A program made the translations under genes and the position numbers. Below, piece by piece: positions 41,195 to 50,561 of a DNA stretch of 64,000 nt. Numbering within the stretch: position 1 is the first letter of the stretch; the number at the start of each line of letters is the position of its first letter. The DNA comes from Calditrichia bacterium (GTDB lineage Bacteria; Calditrichota; Calditrichia; Calditrichales; Calditrichaceae): contig JALSTK010000069.1 in NCBI GenBank assembly GCA_026983775.1, positions 1 through 64,000 on the forward strand. The letters run 5' to 3'. The notes beneath the pieces were generated by a model that was given only the letters and a program-made list of their open reading frames with translations, searched no databases and was not told the origin of the DNA.

Positions 41195-43660
41195 ATGCGT
41201 TATAAATTTAATTATATGGGCATGACTCTGTTCGTCCTGCTCTCCTTTATGTTCAATTTATACGGAAAGTCCGCTATAAAAGGAGTGGTACAATCCCATC
41301 TTAATGGCGAAACTCTGGCCGGAGCTAATGTGTACCTTTTAGGCACAACGCTCGGTACAATAAGTGATGCTTCCGGTTATTTTCGTTTACCGTCTATTCC
41401 CGACGGCCGTTATATTTTGGTGATTAACTTTATCGGTTACAATGAGCAACGCATTCCCCTGACATTAGTGAACCGGGATACTACCCTGACCATTCGCTTG
41501 AGTCAACGCCCCATTGACGGGCCATTGGTCACGGTGGAGGCGACCCGGGCCAGGTCCAGGCTCTCTGCGGTTACTTTCTCCAATATCGATCGGCAACGAC
41601 TCCGGGCTGAATATACCACTCAGGATGTACCGGAACTCTTATCCGAATTACCGTCCACTACCTTTTATTCCGAAGGCGGAAGCGGACTGGGATATAATTA
41701 CTTAAGCATTCGCGGTTTCGGCCAGCGTCGTATCTCGGTCATGATCAATGGTATTCCGCAAAACGATCCGGAAGATCACAACACCTATTGGGTGGATTTT
41801 CCGGACCTGTTGGCCAACGTGCAAAGCATTCAGGTCCAACGGGGAGCCGGTAATGCTTTTTACGGCCCGGCGGCCATCGGCGGTTCGATTAATATTTTAA
41901 CCCGATACTTTTCTCCCCGACGCAAAATGAAGCTTCTTTACGGTTACGGATCTTATAATACACATAAATTTTCGGCTTCTTTTAATTCGGGTTTGATTAA
42001 AAATAAATTTATTTTCTTTTCCCGGATTTCCAACATTAAAAGCGACGGCTATCGACAGCGCTCGTGGATTGACTTCTGGAATTATTTTGCAGGCGGAGCG
42101 TTTTACGGAGCCCGTCAAAATCTTCGCGTTCAATTCTATGGCGGGCCCATCCGAGACGGTTTGGCTTATACCGGGTTACCTAAATTTATTAACAATAATG
42201 ACCGCTTACGCAGAAAAAATTTCAGCTACTGGAGATTGAATGCCACAAGAGATTCTTTGCTTGACTATACCGATCGCCGCAAAGATGAAACCGAAAGATT
42301 CAATCAACCTCACCTGGAAATTTTGCATGAATACAAAATAAATTCCCATACGACTCTGAATAATAACTTGTTCTATGTGAAAGGCTACGGATATTATGAT
42401 TATGACGGCAGCTGGGCATCTCCCGAATATTTCCGGCTCACTCCGCAGTATGGCTATGATGTTTCACAAATCCCGACAGACGCATTGATTCGGGCCTACG
42501 TTGACAATAACCAGGTCGGTTGGCTGCCGCAATTGGTTTGGCGTAAAGGGATTGAAGAAATCGTTACCGGTGCCGAATTGCGCTGGCATCGCTCTCTGCA
42601 CTGGGGACGTCTGCAAAAAGGCAACGGTCTGCCGGCCGGCGTAACCGGTGACAGGGGACGGCGCTACTATCAGTACCGGGGACAAAAAATAATCGCTTCG
42701 CTCTATTTCCATCAGAACCATGAGATATATCGTCATTTAATTGCCATGGGTGATATACAGATGGCCTATAAGCAGTACCGGCTTTACGATGAAAAATTTC
42801 TCAACCATGATTTCAAAGTGAACTATTTATTCCTCAATCCACGGATCGGACTCAACTATAATTTTAACACCAGTTCGAATCTCTATGCGAGTATTTCACG
42901 TACCACTCGCGAACCGCGATTGAAAAATTTTTACGATGCCGCAGAAGCGAGTACACCTCCGGACTGGGGCCGGGTCGTCCCTCAATTCGCGCTTAATACG
43001 GACGGAAGCTATAATTATGGCAAGCCCTTAGTTCACCCCGAAACCTTGTTAGGATTTGAAGCCGGTTACAGTTACAAGGGGCAAACCTTGCAAGCAGACC
43101 TCAACCTGTATTATATGGACTTTATTAACGAGATCATTAAAAAAGGTGGGGTGGATCGCTTCGGCCAGCCGATTACAGGCAATGCCTCTCGTACGGTTCA
43201 TAAGGGAGTGGAATTCTCGGCTTTATGGCATATCCTGCCCCGTTTGTCCCTTAGTGGAAATGCCATGTACAGCAAGAATATTTTGCTTCGATATACGGTT
43301 TACGATAGAAAAGGTGATCCCTTTCACCTCGACGGAAATCCCATTAGCGGCTTTCCCGACATGTTGGCTAATCTGCGTCTGACCTATGCCTGGAAAAATT
43401 TGTACCTTACTCTTATTTCCAAATTCGTAGGTAAAATGTACACGGATAATTATAAAAACGAGCAAAATACCGTGGATCCCTTTATCGTATTCAACCTGCG
43501 TTTCCGATACAAACTGGATTCGTTGGGGTTACACCATCTTGCTTTGCAAGGACGAATCAATAATATATTAAACCGGCGTTATCTGGCGCACGGTGAAGGA
43601 GAGGCCTTCTTCCCCGCGGCAACGATTAACGGTTTTTTCGACCTGCAATATGAATGGTAA
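41195..43660 (+). CDS. TonB-dependent outer-membrane receptor, predicted thiamine/TPP uptake
   Basis: About 821 residues; start ATG 41195 chosen for SD GGAGG 6 nt upstream. Signal peptide MRYKFNYMGMTLFVLLSFMFNLYGKS. An N-terminal CarboxypepD_reg-like domain (about 29-105) is typical of FCB receptors. Plug domain spans about 120-225 (LSIRGFGQRRISVMINGIP, VQRGAGNAFYGPAAIGGSINI). The rest is a 22-strand barrel ending in Trp (FFDLQYEW), the BAM signal. The TPP riboswitch in its leader and the downstream kinase assign thiamine or its phosphates as ligand; no family-level test was possible. Confidence 0.9.
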   Translation: MRYKFNYMGMTLFVLLSFMFNLYGKSAIKGVVQSHLNGETLAGANVYLLGTTLGTISDASGYFRLPSIPDGRYILVINFIGYNEQRIPLTLVNRDTTLTIRLSQRPIDGPLVTVEATRARSRLSAVTFSNIDRQRLRAEYTTQDVPELLSELPSTTFYSEGGSGLGYNYLSIRGFGQRRISVMINGIPQNDPEDHNTYWVDFPDLLANVQSIQVQRGAGNAFYGPAAIGGSINILTRYFSPRRKMKLLYGYGSYNTHKFSASFNSGLIKNKFIFFSRISNIKSDGYRQRSWIDFWNYFAGGAFYGARQNLRVQFYGGPIRDGLAYTGLPKFINNNDRLRRKNFSYWRLNATRDSLLDYTDRRKDETERFNQPHLEILHEYKINSHTTLNNNLFYVKGYGYYDYDGSWASPEYFRLTPQYGYDVSQIPTDALIRAYVDNNQVGWLPQLVWRKGIEEIVTGAELRWHRSLHWGRLQKGNGLPAGVTGDRGRRYYQYRGQKIIASLYFHQNHEIYRHLIAMGDIQMAYKQYRLYDEKFLNHDFKVNYLFLNPRIGLNYNFNTSSNLYASISRTTREPRLKNFYDAAEASTPPDWGRVVPQFALNTDGSYNYGKPLVHPETLLGFEAGYSYKGQTLQADLNLYYMDFINEIIKKGGVDRFGQPITGNASRTVHKGVEFSALWHILPRLSLSGNAMYSKNILLRYTVYDRKGDPFHLDGNPISGFPDMLANLRLTYAWKNLYLTLISKFVGKMYTDNYKNEQNTVDPFIVFNLRFRYKLDSLGLHHLALQGRINNILNRRYLAHGEGEAFFPAATINGFFDLQYEW

Positions 43661-43666
43661 TTTCGG

Positions 43667-44329
43667 ATGAAAACTTCTTTAAAAAATGACCGGGCAGATT
43701 GCATTGCCATTATCGCTAACGGCCAGGCCCCTCCATTCAATCTACTCGACGAATATTTGAAGGATGTGGGATTGATTATTGCGGTTGACGGCGGAAGTCT
43801 GATTTGTCGCCAATATGCTCTGATTCCCGATTATATCATCGGTGATCTGGACTCCATCGATCGGAATACCCGGGATTATTTTTCTTCCGTCTCTTTTATT
43901 GAAACACCGGATCAGGATTTTACCGATATGCAAAAAACTCTGCGATTCGTGGCTCGATTTCATCCAAAAACCATTCGTATCTTTGCGGCCTTTGGGAAAC
44001 GCCCGGACCATTCTTTCGGCAATCTATTGATTTTCGAACAGTATTCGGGAGACGCCCGGCTTGAAATTTACGATCGTTTCGGCCGCCTGAGACGACTAAA
44101 AGCGGGCCGATACTCCCTCGCATCCATCGCTGGAGGCACGGTTTCTTTGTTCTCCCTACAACCGATACATAAGCTTTCCCTGAGCGGTTTTAAATACGAA
44201 GTAAGCAATCAAAATTTTGATCCTTATTTCATGGGCATAAGCAATGAATACACACAAAATTCATGCCGGATTTCTTTCGACTCCGGGACGCTTTTCATTT
44301 ACGAACATTTCCCTCTTCCCGGAAAATAA
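43667..44329 (+). CDS. Thiamine pyrophosphokinase
   Basis: A 220-residue cytosolic kinase that converts thiamine and ATP to TPP. Signatures: IIAVDGGSLICRQYALIPDYIIGDLDSID (about 37-65), where the GDLDS Asp pair binds metal, and ETPDQDFTDMQKTL (about 76-89). A C-terminal beta-domain follows. It starts 6 bp after the receptor stop. Direct TPP formation from salvaged thiamine fits the lack of thiamine synthesis genes in this window. Confidence 0.94.
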   Translation: MKTSLKNDRADCIAIIANGQAPPFNLLDEYLKDVGLIIAVDGGSLICRQYALIPDYIIGDLDSIDRNTRDYFSSVSFIETPDQDFTDMQKTLRFVARFHPKTIRIFAAFGKRPDHSFGNLLIFEQYSGDARLEIYDRFGRLRRLKAGRYSLASIAGGTVSLFSLQPIHKLSLSGFKYEVSNQNFDPYFMGISNEYTQNSCRISFDSGTLFIYEHFPLPGK

Positions 44330-44346
44330 ACGATGTGCGCCAAACT

Positions 44347-45741
44347 ATGAATACCTCTTTCGGATGGCCCGATCTGATTCCTCTTCTTTTATATGTGGCT
44401 TTACTGCTGTATTTAGGCTATAAAGCAAGGCGCAAACATGCCTCGCAAGAGGAGTTTCTGCTTAGCAGCCGTTCTCTCACGATTCCTGCTTTCGTGGCCA
44501 CCCTGGTCACAACCTGGTACGGAGGTATCCTGGGTATAGGGGAATTCGTGTATCGGAACGGCCTCTCGGTCTGGTTTGTTTTCGGCCTGCCTTACTACAT
44601 TTTCGCCCTGCTTTTCGCCCTTTTTTTAGCAAGCAAAGTTCGCCAGGCAAATAACTATTCCATTCCCGATATGTTATACAAAACCTATGGCAGACCTTCC
44701 GGCTCTCTGGGCAGTCTGTTCCTGCTGTTTATGACCTCCCCGGCACCCTATATTCTTATGCTGGCCATTCTCATCCAACAAATTCTGCACTGGAGTTTCA
44801 TCCTCAGTATCTTGATTGGTACCTTCTTTTCCATCGTATATGTGTACAAGGGCGGATTCCGTTCCGTTGTGGAGACCGATAAGTTGCAATTTATCTTCAT
44901 GTTCACCGGTTTTATTCTTCTATTTGCCTATTTATTGTCTCAGTCGATTTCACCTCTCGAATTATTCGGCAAACTCGATGAACTGCACAAAAGTCCGACC
45001 GGAGGCTTGCATTGGCAACAAATGGCGGTCTGGTTCCTGATTGCCAGTTGGACTTTCATTGACCCCGGATTTCACCAGCGTTGTGCGGCAGCCAAAACAG
45101 GAGGCGTGGCCCGTAAAGGGATTTTTGTTTCCATCGCTTTTTGGTTCCTTTTTGACGGATTAACCATGCTAACCGGCTTATATGCGGTGGTTCTTTTACC
45201 GGATATCAATCCTCTGATGGGTTATCCCCAGTTAGCCGTCCATTTTCTACCACCTTTCGTTCGTGGTTTGTTTTTTACCGGCCTGTTTGCCATCATCATG
45301 TCTACCATCGATAGCTACACCTTTCTTTCGGCTCTTACCTTTGGACTGGATATTTTTGGACACTGGAAAGGTAAGGGAAGAACGAACCGCGCCGTACAGT
45401 TCGGCCTGGTTCTGACGGCCTTTATTTCAATCGGTCTGATTCTCGCTTTCCCTTCCGTTATTCAATTATGGTACAACCTGGGCAGTCTGTTTATCCCACC
45501 CCTGCTTCTGCCTTTACTGGCTGCCTACTTCCCGGCTATTCGGTTGAGCCGGAAGAAGACGTTTTTAAATATGTTGATCAGCTTTCTGCTTACCGGGGGC
45601 TTATTCCTCTGGGGACAAATCCATACTTTGAATGGAGAACCCCTCTTTTTATTGAGTATCGAACCCTTCTTTCCGGGCTTTATTTTCAGCTTGCTTTGGT
45701 ATGGTTTCTGGAAGCTCAAACCGATTTCGCTCACATCCTGA
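44347..45741 (+). CDS. Sodium:solute symporter (SSS) family, predicted thiamine transporter
   Basis: About 464 residues and 12-13 membrane helices. Start at MNTSFGWPDL (44347) because the longer opening at 44263 lies inside the kinase gene. Family features: YKARRKHASQEEFLLSSRSLTIPAFVATLVTTWYGGILGIGEF (about 20-63) and GLFAIIMSTIDSYTFLSALTFGLD (about 315-338), the SSS sodium-site region. In Bacteroides the equivalent operon place is held by PnuT. Here an SSS carrier takes it, as proposed for ThiV-like proteins. It completes outer membrane, inner membrane, kinase. Confidence 0.85.
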   Translation: MNTSFGWPDLIPLLLYVALLLYLGYKARRKHASQEEFLLSSRSLTIPAFVATLVTTWYGGILGIGEFVYRNGLSVWFVFGLPYYIFALLFALFLASKVRQANNYSIPDMLYKTYGRPSGSLGSLFLLFMTSPAPYILMLAILIQQILHWSFILSILIGTFFSIVYVYKGGFRSVVETDKLQFIFMFTGFILLFAYLLSQSISPLELFGKLDELHKSPTGGLHWQQMAVWFLIASWTFIDPGFHQRCAAAKTGGVARKGIFVSIAFWFLFDGLTMLTGLYAVVLLPDINPLMGYPQLAVHFLPPFVRGLFFTGLFAIIMSTIDSYTFLSALTFGLDIFGHWKGKGRTNRAVQFGLVLTAFISIGLILAFPSVIQLWYNLGSLFIPPLLLPLLAAYFPAIRLSRKKTFLNMLISFLLTGGLFLWGQIHTLNGEPLFLLSIEPFFPGFIFSLLWYGFWKLKPISLTS

Positions 45742-45933
45742 GCCAGTGTTGAAATATAATAAGGGGAAATAATTAGCCGCTACTGATATACAAGCCTTTC
45801 TCTGAAAGAACAGATTCTTCTGTTATCCATCAAAGGTTCGCTGTTTTTCCTTTATTCTGTGTATCTCGCCTTGGGCATAAAAGGCTGATATTTACATATT
45901 TTTTTTATTTTCCCCTTTTTTTCAATACTTTAG

Positions 45934-47151
45934 ATGTGCAACTTAATAAAGATTCTACCGTTTCTTGCCGATTACGGTTTTAGACTACATTATGAGGGCA
46001 GCTATTTGCTACGAAGCGACATCATAAACAAATTAAAATCCAACCCGACGATTCGGGCTGTGCTCTTGATCTTTGTTATTACATTCATTGCCGCAGCACT
46101 GGTCGCTTTTTTCGAGGGTAAAGCGAACACCCAATTTTCTTCTTTTTGGGATGCTGTTTGGTGGGTACTGGTAACTATCTCCACCGTGGGCTACGGAGAC
46201 AAAGTACCCATTACACCTGAGGGGCGAGTTGTAGCCATATTTATCATGCTCTTTGGTATTGCCTTGCTTTCGGTTATCACGGCAACTATTTCATCCATTT
46301 TAGTTACACGAAAAATCAGAGAGGGGAAGGGTTTGCAGGAAACCAAGGTTAAAAATCATATCATTTTGTGCGGCTGGAATGTCCAGGCCGAGCAAATTTT
46401 ATCTACTCTGGAGAAGAGTAAACAGACCGGCCGACCTCTGGTATTAATAAACCAGCTCTCGGAAGAGGAGATGGCCGATATATTTACTCGTTATAAAAAT
46501 CTTAATTTGCGTTTTGTACGCGGTGATTTTACTCATGAGAACATATTAAACCGGGCCAATGCCAAAGAGGCCAATTCGGCGATTATTTTACCGGATGCCA
46601 GCGCCGGCCCCGGGAAATCCGGCGATGATCGTACAATTTTAGCCTGTTTGTCACTTAAATCTCTCAATCCGAAAGTCAAGGTTTACGCTCATGTTCAGAA
46701 TCGCGAGAATCTAACCCATTTGCGTAAGGCCAAAGCGGACGAGGTGATTGTAAGCGATGCATACAGCGGCTTCCTGTTGGCCAATCATGTAAGCGCACCG
46801 GGTATTCCCCAATTTTTCGAACAACTTTTTTCGGAGACTTCTCCCTACCGCTTGGTGCGGGAAGTTCTTCCGGATCAGTTTAAAGGAAGAACCTACCGGG
46901 AATTCAAAGAATTCTACCAGCAAAGTGCCGCGGGTATCTTACTCGGATTAGGCCAATTATCCGAACCGTTCAAACTTTCCGATTTGATGAGCGATAATTA
47001 TTCTTACCTTGATGATTTTATCATGCGCAAATTCCAGGAGGCCGGCCGGAATCTGGGGGGTGAAGGTCATGTGAAAATTCAGATTAATCCCTCCCCGGAA
47101 ACCATTCTCAGTGAAAAAGATTTTTATTTAGCCATAGAGAGTGCAGAATGA
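45934..47151 (+). CDS. Potassium channel with RCK/TrkA-N domain
   Basis: A 405-residue two-helix channel subunit. Membrane helix 1 is about 45-65, the pore helix and selectivity filter are TISTVGYGDKVP (about 86-97), and helix 2 is about 103-125. A cytosolic TrkA-N/RCK Rossmann domain follows (VKNHIILCGWNVQAEQILSTL, about 139-160), then a C-terminal half of the RCK unit. Tetramer expected. The N-terminal 30 residues are variable and the start is not certain. It overlaps the cyclic-nucleotide-binding gene by 4 bp. Confidence 0.92.
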   Translation: MCNLIKILPFLADYGFRLHYEGSYLLRSDIINKLKSNPTIRAVLLIFVITFIAAALVAFFEGKANTQFSSFWDAVWWVLVTISTVGYGDKVPITPEGRVVAIFIMLFGIALLSVITATISSILVTRKIREGKGLQETKVKNHIILCGWNVQAEQILSTLEKSKQTGRPLVLINQLSEEEMADIFTRYKNLNLRFVRGDFTHENILNRANAKEANSAIILPDASAGPGKSGDDRTILACLSLKSLNPKVKVYAHVQNRENLTHLRKAKADEVIVSDAYSGFLLANHVSAPGIPQFFEQLFSETSPYRLVREVLPDQFKGRTYREFKEFYQQSAAGILLGLGQLSEPFKLSDLMSDNYSYLDDFIMRKFQEAGRNLGGEGHVKIQINPSPETILSEKDFYLAIESAE

Positions 47152-47684
47152 ATAAAAAAACCGCTAATCCCAGGCATAAGATCGATTTATTCTACCTGAA
47201 AAAAGTCCGTTTCTTTCAGGGACTCAGCGATCAGCAGATTCGAAAGATTATTCCTCTGATGCATGTAAAGGAATTTACAGCAGAAGATTTTATCATGCGG
47301 GAGGGGGAAATCGGCTCCGATATCTTTATTCTTTTAGAGGGTGAAGTGGAGATTTCCAAGGCCCTGGTTTTACCGCAATGGATGGAGAGCGCCCGGCAAA
47401 GGGAAAAAGCACTGATTCGTCTATCCGAACAGAGTCATCCTATTTTCGGCGAGATGTCCATGTTCGAAAAAGACGCCGTACGCGAAGCTTCCATCCGGGC
47501 TATCAAGCCCAGCCGTCTGGCCAGCATCAGTAAAATAAAACTCATTCGTCTTTTGGAAGAAGAGCCGCAAATGGGAATGACGATTTACCGTAACATCGCC
47601 TCCGAATTGGTTAATCGCCTGCGTAAAGCCAATAAGGATATTTTAAAATTAACCACCGCTTTTTCTCTGGCTTTGGAAGGATAG
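47148..47684 (+). CDS. Cyclic-nucleotide-binding domain protein without output domain
   Basis: A 178-residue protein that is mostly one cNMP-binding beta-roll: VRFFQGLSDQQIRKIIPLM, then REGEIGSDIFILLEGEVEISK, then FGEMSMFEKDAVREASIRAI (phosphate-binding cassette region). It lacks the Crp helix-turn-helix. The usual Arg of the cAMP cassette lies at REAS instead of RxA in strict order. ATGA overlap with the channel gene suggests it regulates the channel in trans, a split version of cyclic-nucleotide-gated channels. Confidence 0.87.
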   Translation: MNKKTANPRHKIDLFYLKKVRFFQGLSDQQIRKIIPLMHVKEFTAEDFIMREGEIGSDIFILLEGEVEISKALVLPQWMESARQREKALIRLSEQSHPIFGEMSMFEKDAVREASIRAIKPSRLASISKIKLIRLLEEEPQMGMTIYRNIASELVNRLRKANKDILKLTTAFSLALEG

Positions 47685-47687
47685 TCA

Positions 47688-49511
47688 ATGCCTGATCCGC
47701 AAAAAATAAATTCAAGAGAAGGCATCAAGCGCTATGTGTATTTGATGGAGCGCTACTTCCGCAAAACACCGCCTGTCCCGACCAATGTTTACCTGAGCCC
47801 GGAAGTCATGGAGGATGAAGAGCTCAAAATCCAAATCGCCCGTCATTGCCACTTCCCGGCTATTCTCAATATTTTAGCCAATGATGAAAATGAAAAAGTA
47901 CGGTCCATGGCGCAGAACAGCGAATTCTGGAAATTGATCGGCCGTTACCAGGATATTTTAGGTTTTGACCGCAGAGAACGCAGAACTTTTGCCTTAAATG
48001 AAGGTCAGCCTAATATTCTGGTGCTGTTGATGTTTGAAGATGATCTGGATGTGTTAACCGATGTGCTGCAAAATCCGAATGTTTCCCTTAAAATGCTCAC
48101 TCTGTTTTTAAAACTCATCAATGAACGGGGCAACGGTCGGAAGGATCAACAAATTTATGAAATTACCCGTCAGATTTTAAAGCAGCGTAAAACCCAGATC
48201 ATTAAAATTTCTACCATTAACCGTGCCGCCGAGGAAATTACCAAATCCGAAAACATACTGCTGATTTTAAAATCTTTTACCGATGAAGACGCCAACATCC
48301 GCAAAGCCGCTGAAAATCTTCTTCAGATACAGGATGCCCAGGTAATCCGTTTCTTTGTTGCTCAGGCGCTTGATGAAAAAAAATTTACTTCTCTCCTGGA
48401 GCAGTTCATCATTCTCTCCGGCTTGATCGATTTGATTTCCAAACGCCAGGATCTGTTGCAAATATCGGTAAGCGCTTTGCATCTGCCACGGAAAGAAAAA
48501 CAAAAGGGGAAATTTCATTCGATCGGTCATTTTTTCATAAACCTGCTCACCACCAAACGTATTCAGCTGGTTAAACAAAGTGCCGCCGATTTAACCGATT
48601 TTCATAATGTAACCCTGCTGGCCCATTGCCACGTTTCCAAAGAGGGCCGGTTGCGCAAGTTAGCGGGCGAAATCTTACCGGTTCAGGATATTATTTCTCT
48701 GCTCGATGAAGTGTCTACACCTCGTAAAGTCTTCAAAGAGATCCTCATTATTCTGGAAGGACACAGCGATGAACAGGTTATCGAGCTGGTCCATGAATCG
48801 TATCTGCGGGAAACACATCGTTTGCGGGAAAGTCTCAAAGAACTGGAATTAACGGTTCAGGCCTATTTCGATATTATCTTTCAATCATTGGGGTATAATC
48901 AGATCAATCAATATATGAATGTAGTACGGGCCATCAATTCCACCCGTAAACAAATCGATCGCTTTGATACACTGCTCAAAGAAAAAATGGGCGATAAACG
49001 GGAAGACCTGGACGGCTTGCTGAATGATGTTAAGACCATTTTAAAACGCAAGGCTAATTTTATCTATTTCGATACAGGGTCTGAAGTTGTGCGCGAATTG
49101 AATATGATTTTCGGTTTAATAGAAGAAATTTTTGATTTAAAGGATATGGGACTCAGCTCCTTGCGTCCGGGTACACCCCAGGATGTGGAATCCGAGGTAC
49201 AGGCCAGAGCGCGTATCATTTGGCAGAGTGCGATCAGTTCCTATCTGGGCCGTATTAAAGACCTGAGCGAGATGATTCGCAAAAAAATTATTAAAATCGG
49301 AAGTAAGCCCTATGGCCGGGAAGCCATGCAAAAAGAAGTAGCCGATGCCTGCCTCGATTTGGAAAAATCCTACAAAGAGAAGGTAGCCTGTAAGTTAACC
49401 ATTCCCTGTAAAATCTGTTCAAAACGGGGCTGTGCCTCGGAACGATTCCTGCAAGAGACACACTTTTTCATCAAAGAGCTTTTAGACAACTTCACCGACC
49501 ATAGCGAATAG
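47688..49511 (+). CDS. Large helical-repeat protein with C-terminal Cys cluster
   Basis: A 607-residue cytosolic protein. Residues about 30-380 are HEAT-like alpha repeats (LSPEVMEDEELKIQIARHCHFPAILNILANDENEKVRSMA, DEDANIRKAAENLLQIQDAQVI). A charged helical region follows (about 390-560), and it ends with CKLTIPCKICSKRGCASERF, a Cys-x6-Cys-x2-Cys-x4-Cys cluster that may bind metal. It begins 3 bp after the cNMP-binding gene, as third member of the channel operon. No specific family recognised; a scaffold or regulator role is a guess. Confidence 0.75.
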   Translation: MPDPQKINSREGIKRYVYLMERYFRKTPPVPTNVYLSPEVMEDEELKIQIARHCHFPAILNILANDENEKVRSMAQNSEFWKLIGRYQDILGFDRRERRTFALNEGQPNILVLLMFEDDLDVLTDVLQNPNVSLKMLTLFLKLINERGNGRKDQQIYEITRQILKQRKTQIIKISTINRAAEEITKSENILLILKSFTDEDANIRKAAENLLQIQDAQVIRFFVAQALDEKKFTSLLEQFIILSGLIDLISKRQDLLQISVSALHLPRKEKQKGKFHSIGHFFINLLTTKRIQLVKQSAADLTDFHNVTLLAHCHVSKEGRLRKLAGEILPVQDIISLLDEVSTPRKVFKEILIILEGHSDEQVIELVHESYLRETHRLRESLKELELTVQAYFDIIFQSLGYNQINQYMNVVRAINSTRKQIDRFDTLLKEKMGDKREDLDGLLNDVKTILKRKANFIYFDTGSEVVRELNMIFGLIEEIFDLKDMGLSSLRPGTPQDVESEVQARARIIWQSAISSYLGRIKDLSEMIRKKIIKIGSKPYGREAMQKEVADACLDLEKSYKEKVACKLTIPCKICSKRGCASERFLQETHFFIKELLDNFTDHSE

Positions 49512-49521
49512 AAAGAGCCCG

Positions 49522-49533
49522 GGGTCCGGACCC
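49522..49533. terminator. Candidate bidirectional terminator between convergent operons
   Basis: GGGTCCGGACCC is a perfect palindrome in the 59-bp gap between two converging operons, with GATTAT/ATAATC just beside it. The T-run is short, so this is a weak call. Confidence 0.35.
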
Positions 49534-49570
49534 TTTCCGTTCATAGATTATTTTTATAATCGGATTTTAT

Positions 49571-50527
49571 TTAATTGCCCGCCTTCAATTCCTCAATCAT
49601 CCTCGGCACCACGTCAAACAGATCGGCTACAATGCCATAATCCGCTAACTTAAAGATAGGAGCGTCGGGATCCTTGTTAATAGCAACTATATATTTCGAA
49701 GAGGACATTCCCGCCAGATGCTGTATGGCTCCGGAGATACCGACCGCGATGTACAAACTGGGGGAAACGGTCTTTCCGGTTTGTCCAACCTGTTCGTCAT
49801 GCGGTCTCCAGCCGGCATCCACGGCCGCCCTTGAGGCTCCGGTAGCTGCGCCGAGCAGTTGGGCCAAATCTTCGATTAGATGCCAGTTTTCCGGGCCCTT
49901 CATCCCCCGGCCTCCGGAAACAATGATATTCGCTTCCGTGACATCCAGTTTGCCTTTAGCCCCGGAAACGATCTCTTTCACTACGGTTTTGAAATCCGGT
50001 GCCGAGACCTCTTTGGTGTCGACTTTGGCCGTGACCGGTGCTTCGGAGGCCTGATAAACATTGGGACGAACCGTTACCACTTTAACTGCTGAAGTCAGAC
50101 GAATCGTGGCCTGCACTTTGCCTGCATACATGGGTCGGATAAGCTTCAGATTGTCACCTTCCATTTCTACATGGATGCAATCGGTAGCCATGGCCGCATT
50201 TAAAATCGAGGCCACCCGCGGTCCCAGATCTTTACCGGTTGAAGTGGCACCCATCAACAAAACATCCGCCTGGCGTTCTTTGACCGCTTCGGCAACTATC
50301 CGGGCATAACCGTCCGCACTGTAATTCTCCAATTGTGCATTTTTGTAAAACACCACCTGCTCGGCTCCATAGCGTCCCAACTGTTCCTGTATATCCTGCA
50401 CTTCATTGCCCACGACAAGCACTTCGAAGGGTTGGCCCAGGGTACGGGCTAAACTGATATTCTCATACGTAATTTTCCGAAGCTGGCCTTCACGATGTTC
50501 GGCATATATCAAGATTTTCATATCCAT
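49571..50527 (-). CDS. etfA: Electron transfer flavoprotein alpha subunit
   Basis: A 318-residue FAD-binding subunit. The C-terminal signature ISGAIQHLAGMSSSKYIVAINKDPDAPIF (about 262-290) and SGGRGMKGPENWHLIEDLAQLLGAA (about 207-231) bind FAD. It accepts electrons from the acyl-CoA dehydrogenase of the same operon and passes them to quinone via ETF-QO, which is not in this window. It lies 34 bp after etfB. Confidence 0.95.
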   Translation of the reverse strand: MDMKILIYAEHREGQLRKITYENISLARTLGQPFEVLVVGNEVQDIQEQLGRYGAEQVVFYKNAQLENYSADGYARIVAEAVKERQADVLLMGATSTGKDLGPRVASILNAAMATDCIHVEMEGDNLKLIRPMYAGKVQATIRLTSAVKVVTVRPNVYQASEAPVTAKVDTKEVSAPDFKTVVKEIVSGAKGKLDVTEANIIVSGGRGMKGPENWHLIEDLAQLLGAATGASRAAVDAGWRPHDEQVGQTGKTVSPSLYIAVGISGAIQHLAGMSSSKYIVAINKDPDAPIFKLADYGIVADLFDVVPRMIEELKAGN

Positions 50528-50561
50528 TTTCTCCTTATATCAAATATGGTCTGTAACAATC

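Noticed and set aside
43667-44329. Thiamine pyrophosphokinase and symporter as one fused start (44263)
   Set aside because: The longer frame at 44263 lies inside the kinase gene; the symporter begins at 44347 just before its first membrane helix.
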